Source: Desulfobulbaceae bacterium
Lineage (GTDB): Bacteria > Desulfobacterota > Desulfobulbia > Desulfobulbales > SURF-16
Direction: 5' to 3'
DNA: 5,844 bases
NCBI GenBank assembly: GCA_024763495.1
Contig: JANTFJ010000178.1
Location: forward strand, 1-5,844
A program made the position numbers and the translations under genes. The notes beneath the pieces are model-generated. The model had not been told where the DNA came from and did not search any database. It saw only the letters and a program-made list of their open reading frames with translations. Below are positions 1-5,750 of the stretch, in pieces. Position 1 is the first letter of the stretch; every line of letters starts with the position of its first letter.

Positions 1-75
1 CTCCGATAGATTTTCGTGATCAGGTCGGCGCAGCGTATTAGTCATACGTAAGCCGGATTGATCGCGGAAATATGC

Positions 76-95
76 GGTGCCCTGTGAGCAGTTAC
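76..95 (-). mobile_element. Possible IS66-like end, pointing out of the left edge
   Basis: Read on the minus strand from 95, the sequence starts GTAACTGCTCAC and runs to CACC. It matches 13 of 20 bases of the ends at 1755 and 5751, including GTAA, GCTC or GCT, and CACC. The element would extend leftwards beyond the window. This is the only structure noted in the 108 bases after the ligase stop codon, where no terminator with a T-run is seen. The similarity is weak enough to be chance. Confidence 0.22.
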
Positions 96-108
96 TTGGA
101 GTGAACCC

Positions 109-1029
109 TTAATCAAGATATATAATCTCTCCGCCATGTTCAGTGAGCAGGGAACCGTCAGCCAGTGTGAGCCGCAGGCCTCCGGTCTCGTCAAGCCCTG
201 TAACCGTAGCCTTATATTGCGGAGTTTCCCTGGCATTGAAACCGAACTGCACTTTGCGTCCCATGCTATCGCTCAACTGCCGCCAGCGAGCCAGAAGAAG
301 GGATCTGTGCTGTTGATTAATCCCGGAAGCCTCCATTTTTTTTCTTTCATCAAAACAGAGAAGTCCGATATTCCAGGCCAGGTCAGCCAGCAGTTTCCCG
401 GTCTCACGAGACAGATTAAGGCTTTGCCCCAGTTCATCACACATGGAGCCGGCCTCCTGCTCTAAGTAAGGAGGAAAATGTTGGTTGTTAACATTTATCC
501 CCAGCCCGATAATGATATATTCCTCTTTAGAATTTTTGCCTATATGGGTCTCCGTTAAAATTCCAGCCAGTTTTTTCCCTCTGATATGAATATCATTAAC
601 CCATTTAAGCCTGGCGTCAATATGGCAGTTCCGGATAAATTCGCAGCAGGCTACTCCAGCGGCCAGGGGATAGAGCCGGCTAATTGAGGGAATCAAGGTG
701 TTGACCATGACAAGTGCCAGCCAGATACCGCCGACAGGCGCATGCCATTGACGGCCAAAACGACCAACACTCATTGTCATGCTGTCAGCGATAATAACCA
801 TCCCGCTGGGAAAAGATTTTCCCTTTTTTTCATAGTTATCAATTAGTTGTCTGGCCTTATCCATGCCCCGGTCAAGATAGTCAAATTGGTGAATTGTCGA
901 ACCGACAACAGCGCCGTATTTACAAATTTCCTGAATATGGTCATGGGATAAAGGAGAGTCTGGGGAGTGTTTTCTGTCCAGGAGAAAACTGCGGACAGCC
1001 TGAGGGGTAAGGTGGAATTTTACTCCCAT
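109..1029 (-). CDS. birA: Biotin--[biotin carboxyl-carrier protein] ligase, no DNA-binding domain
   Basis: Cytoplasmic enzyme that makes biotinyl-AMP from biotin and ATP and transfers biotin to a lysine of the carrier protein, here presumably the product of the gene just upstream. The 306-residue protein shows the BirA/LplA catalytic fold: G-S-T at 43-45, a biotin/AMP loop at 87-98, K-W-V-N-D at 142-146, K-K-L-A-G-I-L at 152-158 (K153 matches the E. coli BirA active-site lysine K183), and G-L-G-I-N at 175-179. A BirA-type C-terminal SH3-like domain follows from about 257 to 303. Only about 40 residues precede G-S-T, too few for the winged helix of E. coli BirA, so it should not be a DNA-binding repressor. 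The loop is divergent: E. coli G-R-G-R-R-G-R reads S-V-G-R-F-G-R, keeping the arginine equivalent to R118 but losing G115 and R116. The ATG lies inside the end of the carrier gene (10-base overlap), suggesting translational coupling. Function is confident; specificity is inferred. Confidence 0.93.
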   Translation of the reverse strand: MGVKFHLTPQAVRSFLLDRKHSPDSPLSHDHIQEICKYGAVVGSTIHQFDYLDRGMDKARQLIDNYEKKGKSFPSGMVIIADSMTMSVGRFGRQWHAPVGGIWLALVMVNTLIPSISRLYPLAAGVACCEFIRNCHIDARLKWVNDIHIRGKKLAGILTETHIGKNSKEEYIIIGLGINVNNQHFPPYLEQEAGSMCDELGQSLNLSRETGKLLADLAWNIGLLCFDERKKMEASGINQQHRSLLLARWRQLSDSMGRKVQFGFNARETPQYKATVTGLDETGGLRLTLADGSLLTEHGGEIIYLD

Positions 1030-1664
1030 TCAGCCTTGACCCTGGTTATTACTTTCTGGATAACCGGCAGTTTGTCAGCCGGACAGATTCCTAACAGGGG
1101 TTCGTCCTGCTCAACAGTAATGCCTTGTTGAAAGTAGACGGAATGAATGATGCCCGGTTCACCCTGATAATAAATCGGCGTGTCTCTTTTCATCAGGGAC
1201 ATGGTAAGAATTTCATCACCTGGCCTGACCATAACAGACCGCTGACCAAATTTTTCAATTCGAGACTGAACATCAAGGGAGAAAAAATATTTTGCCCGTT
1301 CAGGAGCCTTAAACGGCGCAAGAACCTGGCGAAGTATTTCTTCAATGATTTCTCTTTTTTTAAGAGGATAACGGATAGTTATTACCTTTTCTCCGGCTTC
1401 CACAAATTTACCTTCAAGGTCGTTACGAATCGAAGAAACAATTCCGCTGCTTTTTGAGAAGGTCGGTTTTTCATTGCCTTCACGATGAAGGGAATAAAGT
1501 TTTGTGCCGGGAATATGGTGCCATTCACCACTGAGACCTGATACTTCTTCATCTTTTTTTACAAAAAAGCGAATACGTCCGGTATGAATGGTGTGGCTGT
1601 CAATATAACCAAATGGATCAGCCCGATATTTTTCTAAAATTTCGTTAATATAAGTATCTTTCAT
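1020..1664 (-). CDS. accB: Biotin carboxyl carrier protein (AccB-like), divergent biotinyl domain
   Basis: Probable swinging-arm subunit carrying carboxybiotin between the biotin carboxylase and the carboxyltransferase. In this 214-residue protein, residues 144-194 follow the biotinyl-domain pattern: V-x-P-G-D-E-I, then L-M-K-R with the predicted biotinylated lysine K159, then P-I, a glycine-centred turn (E-P-G-I-I), G-I-T-V and D-E-P-L-L-G-I, close to the end of E. coli AccB. The usual E-A-M-K-M is S-L-M-K-R here. Residues 50-98 look like a second, degenerate barrel-sandwich domain (P-G-T-K-L, S-S-G-I-V, F-V-E-A-G-E-K-V) with no M-K. A charged, mostly helical stretch (100-140) joins them. 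AccB is usually about 150-160 residues with an Ala/Pro-rich linker, which is absent here. The ATG is preceded only by a weak GAG; an ATG 13 bases upstream is out of frame. Its place between carboxyltransferase and ligase genes supports the call. Assignment as the carrier is strong; acetyl-CoA as final substrate is inferred. Confidence 0.85.
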   Translation of the reverse strand: MKDTYINEILEKYRADPFGYIDSHTIHTGRIRFFVKKDEEVSGLSGEWHHIPGTKLYSLHREGNEKPTFSKSSGIVSSIRNDLEGKFVEAGEKVITIRYPLKKREIIEEILRQVLAPFKAPERAKYFFSLDVQSRIEKFGQRSVMVRPGDEILTMSLMKRDTPIYYQGEPGIIHSVYFQQGITVEQDEPLLGICPADKLPVIQKVITRVKAEWE

Positions 1665-1678
1665 TGTAACTACTCATG

Positions 1679-1707
1679 GGGGTAAGCGTCCTAACTTTGC
1701 TAACCCC
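1679..1707 (-). other. Hairpin upstream of the carrier protein gene
   Basis: GGGGT, A, AGC and GCT, A, ACCCC pair (8 base pairs, one A-A mismatch) around an 11-base loop. On the minus strand the structure ends 14 bases before the ATG of the carrier gene, leaving only the short segment with a weak GAG free for ribosome binding. The plus-strand arm contains GTAAGCGTCC, resembling the start of the IS66-like ends, so it may be mobile-element debris. An effect on carrier translation is possible but not shown. Confidence 0.35.
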
Positions 1708-1736
1708 TGTAATTGTCAGCCCGCCCGGCAAAAGAT

Positions 1737-1755
1737 CCTGGGACAGCCTCCTAGG
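1737..1755. repeat. Short hairpin abutting the IS-like end
   Basis: CCTGGGA and TCCTAGG pair over 7 bases (one G-T pair) around a CAGCC loop. The last base is the first G of the GTAAGCG end. It has no T-run and is probably part of the repeat debris between the carboxyltransferase and carrier genes. Confidence 0.3.
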
Positions 1756-1793
1756 TAAGCGCTTCCTGAACACCACCCTGCACGCACTTCAAC
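1755..1793 (+). mobile_element. Solitary IS66-like end between the carboxyltransferase and carrier genes
   Basis: Second copy of the 29-base end (1755-1783, GTAAGCGCT then TGAACACCACCCTGCAC after a 3-base variable step), in the same orientation as the copy at 5751. Weaker similarity continues to 1793. It stops about 8 bases short of the carboxyltransferase stop codon. No partner end in opposite orientation and no transposase gene are seen nearby, so it is probably a leftover fragment of an insertion or a dispersed short repeat inside the operon. Confidence 0.45.
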
Positions 1794-1800
1794 TTTATCT

Positions 1801-4050
1801 TCATCGGTAGTACAAATTCCGACCGCCCATAGTATGCAGGGCCTTATGAAGATTACGTCGGAAGTCCCGGCGATCCCAGATCCCCTGGATATGGCCGCGT
1901 TTAAGGGCATTACGGGCACTGTGATAATCCGGGGGAATGTCTGAGCCCGTTGTCTCCCGGATTACCCTGGGGCCGGCAAAGCCTATCCGGCTTGAGCGGA
2001 TAGCGAACTGATAATGGGAACAACCCAGAAAACTGGCAACCGGCCCGGCATAAGAGTTATTATCATATACCACAATGTAAAGGCCGCCGGAATCAACATA
2101 TTCCCGTACCGCAATGGTGCATTTGGGCATCTGCACAACACCTAGCGTACCTTCCTGGATTCTGATGCCGCCGGTGGTGTGAATATAAGCCAGGAATGGT
2201 CGGCGTTTGAGCTTAGCCTTTTCGCAGGCCAGGACGAACTTTTCTCCCTCTGCCGCGCCTACGGTTCCGTTGCGGAAATTACTGTAAAGCATGGCAACGA
2301 CAATTTCCACTCCCATGAGTCGAGCTTCAAGGGTAATTATAGCGCTTTGCCTTTTTGTCTTGAGGATTGCAGCCTTTAATTGTTTTTCAAAGCCGGGAGA
2401 CGAAAGAGGATTGCCGGCACTGATTGAGCGATTAAATTCCCTGATTGAGTTGCGGTCAAGCAGATGTTTCAGATACCATTCGTATTCCAGGGGAAAATGG
2501 TGGCCGCAGTTTTCGCAGACCCCGCAAAATTCGCCATAGAGATCCGGAACCCAGAGATCCCTGCAGCCATATTTTTCCGTATTTGGACAGGTAACAGTCC
2601 TGTCTTCATTAGCCAGCGGGCTTGTATATGTGTCGCCGAACTCCAGGGCTCCACCAGAAGTCCCGCTCAATGGTAATTTAATATTTTTGCCATCGGGTTT
2701 GCGGGCAATAAAATCATAAGCCGCGGAAAACGGCGCGGTAAGCTGTTTAAAGAAGACCGAGCTTTCTCCAGAGACATCCTTTATTACCTGTTTAACCTGT
2801 TTCTGTTGACTGCGGAGAATGTCATAACGAAAAGAATAATACATATTTGATGTTTTATGCTTAACCCGCTGTATCAGGGAGGTCAGGTTAGTAGCTCTGC
2901 TGCTGAATGCGTCACTGGCCATCAGGCGATATTTTTTTGAACGTTGCTGGATAAGGCGTTTAAGCTCGTCCTGATTCAAATCCCAGGAAATATCAATCTG
3001 GGGGTCATCCATGGCCCGTTCACCCGATTTTTCCAGTTTTAACTCATAGGCTCGAAAGGCTCTGAGGCTCTTGGTTTTAAGAACAACTTCATCAGTGGCC
3101 CGCATAACCTCATAGCGTAATCGTTTAAAAAAGGAAAAATCATCATGTTTGGCTCCCAGAACCACCTCTTCGACAATCCGGTCAATGGTGCCAAGCTTAA
3201 AGTTGTCCTCGGCCGTTATGTGCAGCCTTTCCGCGCAACTTTCTATAAGCTCGCCTGGAACCTTCTGGCCTTCCCGAATTTTGCCTTCAATAGCTGCTGC
3301 TCCCTCAGGAGATATTACCGAATAATAACCATGAGAACACATGAGCCGAAAGTCGGATAAACCAATGGCCTCAGCCCCGCCGGAGCCGCCTTCGGAAATC
3401 ATGGAAATTATCGGCACCCTGAGTTTTGCCAAGGTATAAATGTTTCTGGCAATCTGCTGGGCCGCGCCCGGATAATCTTCAACGGGAAAAGAGCCGGGAG
3501 TAAAAATATAGAAATGGATGGGAATGCCTTCGGTCTGGGCTACCTGCATATAACGCAATGCCTTTTCATTGCCCCATGGTTTACAGGAACCGCCATTTCG
3601 GTATTCCTCGCCATGGCCTTTTTCCTGACCAATCACCATGACCTGTTGAGTGAAATTCTTATTTTTTGCCCGGCGCAGGATATTGGCCTTGGCCACTACC
3701 ATAGACGGATCAATGTTGGTCTCTTCAGCCCCTCCCAGTTCCGTGTAGTCTTCGTAGACATTTTCCAGAATATCTTTAAGGGAAAAGCGCAGGGGGCTGC
3801 GGACAATACGTACCCGTTCCATGGGAGTCAGACTTTCTTCACAGCGTAGTTCAAGAAAAGTAAGCCCTTCTTCCAGGCTTTTGACCTTTTTTTGAATTTT
3901 TTCTTTTTCCAGGTCATAAAACGAATCGCGGATATTGGCCAGTTGTTCCTGGAAACCGGAAATGTTGCCCCAATCCTCACCTGCCTTAATCTGGGTCAGG
4001 TAAGTCAGGCGCTCTTCGCATTTTATTAATTTTTTTCTTAAATCTTCCAT
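1801..4050 (-). CDS. accA-accD: Fused acetyl-CoA carboxylase carboxyltransferase, alpha (AccA) then beta (AccD) in one chain
   Basis: Transfers the carboxyl group from carboxybiotin to an acyl-CoA, most likely acetyl-CoA giving malonyl-CoA. The 749-residue chain begins with a charged helical region (1-75) as in AccA. The alpha half runs to about 310, with V-M-V-I-G-Q-E-K-G at 137-145, F-T-P-G-S-F-P at 183-189 (AccA: D-T-P-G-A-Y-P), E-G-G-S-G-G-A at 220-226 (oxyanion-hole motif) and Y-S-V-I-S-P-E-G at 243-250. A lysine/arginine-rich, mostly helical linker of about 170 residues follows. The beta half has a zinc ribbon (C488, C496, C512, C515, then G-H-H), G-T-V-G-A-A-E-G at 595-602, T-T-G-G-I-R-I-Q-E-G at 625-634 and I-G-F-A-G-P-R-V-I at 689-697. 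E. coli AccA and AccD are separate proteins of roughly 300 residues. The ATG lacks a clear Shine-Dalgarno; the frame is open upstream to the accC end but has no ATG, GTG or TTG there. No frameshift is seen. Confidence 0.93.
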   Translation of the reverse strand: MEDLRKKLIKCEERLTYLTQIKAGEDWGNISGFQEQLANIRDSFYDLEKEKIQKKVKSLEEGLTFLELRCEESLTPMERVRIVRSPLRFSLKDILENVYEDYTELGGAEETNIDPSMVVAKANILRRAKNKNFTQQVMVIGQEKGHGEEYRNGGSCKPWGNEKALRYMQVAQTEGIPIHFYIFTPGSFPVEDYPGAAQQIARNIYTLAKLRVPIISMISEGGSGGAEAIGLSDFRLMCSHGYYSVISPEGAAAIEGKIREGQKVPGELIESCAERLHITAEDNFKLGTIDRIVEEVVLGAKHDDFSFFKRLRYEVMRATDEVVLKTKSLRAFRAYELKLEKSGERAMDDPQIDISWDLNQDELKRLIQQRSKKYRLMASDAFSSRATNLTSLIQRVKHKTSNMYYSFRYDILRSQQKQVKQVIKDVSGESSVFFKQLTAPFSAAYDFIARKPDGKNIKLPLSGTSGGALEFGDTYTSPLANEDRTVTCPNTEKYGCRDLWVPDLYGEFCGVCENCGHHFPLEYEWYLKHLLDRNSIREFNRSISAGNPLSSPGFEKQLKAAILKTKRQSAIITLEARLMGVEIVVAMLYSNFRNGTVGAAEGEKFVLACEKAKLKRRPFLAYIHTTGGIRIQEGTLGVVQMPKCTIAVREYVDSGGLYIVVYDNNSYAGPVASFLGCSHYQFAIRSSRIGFAGPRVIRETTGSDIPPDYHSARNALKRGHIQGIWDRRDFRRNLHKALHTMGGRNLYYR

Positions 4051-4139
4051 ATCATAAATCAGAAGACAGAGAACAGATAAAAGATGTCCCTTGCCGGTAT
4101 CCCGCCTTTGTTTATATCCTGTTTTCTTTGCTTGTTGGG

Positions 4140-4163
4140 TTAACCGCTTGATAAGCCGGTTAA
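4140..4163 (-). other. Hairpin spanning the accC stop codon
   Basis: Perfect 7-base arms TTAACCG and CGGTTAA flank a 10-base centre that contains a further CTT/AAG pairing. The arm at 4157-4163 includes the accC stop codon (4160-4162). On the minus strand it is followed by CCCAACAAG, not a T-run, so it is unlikely to stop transcription efficiently. A role in transcript processing, 3'-end protection or translational spacing between accC and the carboxyltransferase gene is possible but not shown. Confidence 0.45.
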
Positions 4164-5566
4164 AATTTTAAAAGGTTGTCTATATTATCCTTTAAATAAG
4201 GAATATTGGTTAAAATCGGTTCGCCCTTGCCGTTTTTGCCTTCTATTATTATTTCATTAAGAAATCGGCGGCCCCTTTCTTTGACCTCATCAACATTTGC
4301 TCCCCAGACAATGGCCAGAGCCAGGTTAGGGTCATAATCACTGGGAATAACATATGGCCGGGTAAAGGGAACATGAGTGTAAACTGCCGACCATTCATGT
4401 TGAGGAAAGTTAAATCGGGAAATTGTCCCGATCCATGGTAGAAATCCCCGGCGGGTATCTTCAGCAACTACCCGGAATTCAATGCAGGCCCCTTTGAATT
4501 TAATTTTTTTCTGACTATAGCCCATCTTGTCGCCCAGGGCGAGACGGATTTGTTCCCTGATAAGGTTCGGATGTTTTTTCTTCAGGTAACTTATTCGGGC
4601 TGAGACATCATTTTCTACCTGGATCCTGGTGTTTACTTCGAGAAGATACGGGCTGCCGTCACGGGCGACAATCCATTCCCAGGTGCCGACATTATCATAT
4701 TTGACATGACTTGCCAGTTTAAGAGAATATTTGACTATCTTGTCAAGTACTTCCTGGGGATTAAAGTCATAAGGAAAGCAGCTGGAGTCAAATCCCGGCG
4801 CTGCCTCGACCCGCTTCTGCCGTCCAGTGCTTTGAATTGTGCAGTTCCTTGTCCCGAAGTAGACTCGTTCCCCATGGCGGCTGCAGACCAGCTGAACTTC
4901 CAGGTGATTATAGTCCCGCAGGCATTGTTCGATCAATACCCCGCCGTCACCGAATTGTCTTTTCGCGTAATTTTGAATCTGGCGGTAGACCCGGCGAAAC
5001 TGTTCAAGCTGGTGAACCTCTTCAATTCCCATGCCGCCTCCGCCGGCCGCTGCCTTGACCAGGACTGAAGGCTCCGCTATTTCCTGGATTTTCTGTTTTT
5101 CAAAAATATGTTCGGCAATGGCCTCAGCTTCCATCTCGTTATAAATTGGCGCGTCTGTCCCGGGAATAGTAGGGATACCGAGCTTGTTTGCTACCCTTTT
5201 TGTATTAATTTTATCGCCTAAGTCTCTTATTACCTCCCATTTCGGGCCGATAAAGATTAATGGACGATTACGAATTGTTACTCGTCGGGCAAAGCGAAAA
5301 TCCTCGGAAAAAAAACCGTAACCAGGATGAATGGCAGTGCATTTAGTGTAATCAGCTATAGACAGGATTTCATTAGAATCAGTATAGCTGGATATTCTCC
5401 AGGCCTTGTTTTTGGTGGATTTGCTGTCAAGATAACGGCGGACATGTTCTGAATCTTCATCCGCCGGGGTATAAACCATGACAAAGTCAAGTCCGAGATC
5501 CTGGCAGGCTTCGGCGATTCTAATAGCAATCTCGCCCCGGTTGGCAATTAAAATTTTTTCTTTCAA
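4160..5566 (-). CDS. accC: Biotin carboxylase subunit of acetyl/acyl-CoA carboxylase
   Basis: ATP-grasp enzyme that carboxylates carrier-bound biotin using bicarbonate and ATP. The 468-residue protein shows the family in order: I-A-N-R-G-E-I-A at 7-14, H-P-G-Y-G-F-F-S-E-D at 80-89, F-I-G-P at 105-108, G-D-K at 117-119, K171 followed by the glycine-rich loop A-A-A-G-G-G-G-M-G, H221, K251, E297, E310 and N-T-R-I-Q-V-E at 312-318, and R365. These match the E. coli AccC catalytic and ATP-binding residues K116, K159, H209, K238, E276, E288, N290, R292 and R338. It is slightly longer than the usual 445-450 residues because of insertions, one after N-T-R-I-Q-V-E, where the usual H-P-V-T-E reads N-D-V-S-A. 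E. coli H236 appears replaced. A TTG start is chosen because it gives the same short lead before I-A-N-R-G-E as in E. coli, has AGG 7 bases upstream, and has no in-frame ATG nearby. It is first in the cluster, 109 bases from the carboxyltransferase gene. Confidence 0.94.
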   Translation of the reverse strand: MKEKILIANRGEIAIRIAEACQDLGLDFVMVYTPADEDSEHVRRYLDSKSTKNKAWRISSYTDSNEILSIADYTKCTAIHPGYGFFSEDFRFARRVTIRNRPLIFIGPKWEVIRDLGDKINTKRVANKLGIPTIPGTDAPIYNEMEAEAIAEHIFEKQKIQEIAEPSVLVKAAAGGGGMGIEEVHQLEQFRRVYRQIQNYAKRQFGDGGVLIEQCLRDYNHLEVQLVCSRHGERVYFGTRNCTIQSTGRQKRVEAAPGFDSSCFPYDFNPQEVLDKIVKYSLKLASHVKYDNVGTWEWIVARDGSPYLLEVNTRIQVENDVSARISYLKKKHPNLIREQIRLALGDKMGYSQKKIKFKGACIEFRVVAEDTRRGFLPWIGTISRFNFPQHEWSAVYTHVPFTRPYVIPSDYDPNLALAIVWGANVDEVKERGRRFLNEIIIEGKNGKGEPILTNIPYLKDNIDNLLKF

Positions 5567-5572
5567 ACTAAT

Positions 5573-5577
5573 ACCTG
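5573..5577 (-). promoter_or_regulatory. Ribosome binding site deciding the TTG start of accC
   Basis: CAGGT on the minus strand, with its AGG ending 7 bases before the TTG at 5566. There is no in-frame ATG between this TTG and the upstream in-frame TAA, and the site sits at the right distance. It supports the unusual TTG initiation codon and gives an N-terminus matching other biotin carboxylases. The match to the ribosomal anti-Shine-Dalgarno is short, so strength is probably modest. Confidence 0.5.
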
Positions 5578-5593
5578 AAAGTTTACAGTAAGT

Positions 5594-5599
5594 GTTATA
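5594..5599 (-). promoter_or_regulatory. Candidate -10 element for the operon, in an A+T-rich leader
   Basis: TATAAC on the minus strand, about 28 bases before the accC start, inside a strongly A+T-rich stretch (about 5567-5700). It differs from the sigma-70 consensus by one base. No convincing -35 box lies 16-18 bases upstream (the position reads AATAAT), and another TATAAA lies farther out near 5665-5670. An upstream promoter is expected here because this is the first gene of a co-directional cluster, but the exact element is a guess. Confidence 0.2.
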
Positions 5600-5750
5600 T
5601 GGACAAATTTAACAAAATTATTAAAATAAAGAAAATAATTAAAACATGAAAGTAAATATTCGATTTATACCAAGAAATAACCAAAATAGACGATATTCGC
5701 AATCTCCAAGAAAATTATCTTAGGAACCCAGTCCTCTGGACGATCCAGAT

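Noticed and set aside
48..95. Tiny element bounded by GTAA and TTAC
   Set aside because: The two ends share only GTAA and a couple of following bases as an inverted repeat, and 48 bases is too short to be convincing.
42..236. 64-codon minus-strand frame overlapping the ligase 3' end
   Set aside because: It is a shadow of the birA coding frame that runs into non-coding sequence, with no motif or ribosome site.
1716..1919. 67-codon minus-strand frame overlapping the carboxyltransferase 3' end
   Set aside because: It is out of frame with a well-supported gene, and its last part is translated from the repeated IS-like end. No domain is recognisable.
4061..4078. Purine-rich low-complexity stretch (AGAAGACAGAGAACAGA on the plus strand)
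   Set aside because: There is only one short copy with no clear repeat unit, so it cannot be called a repeat array from this window.
4706..5068. 120-codon plus-strand frame inside accC
   Set aside because: It lies wholly antisense to conserved biotin carboxylase motifs, and its product has no recognisable features.
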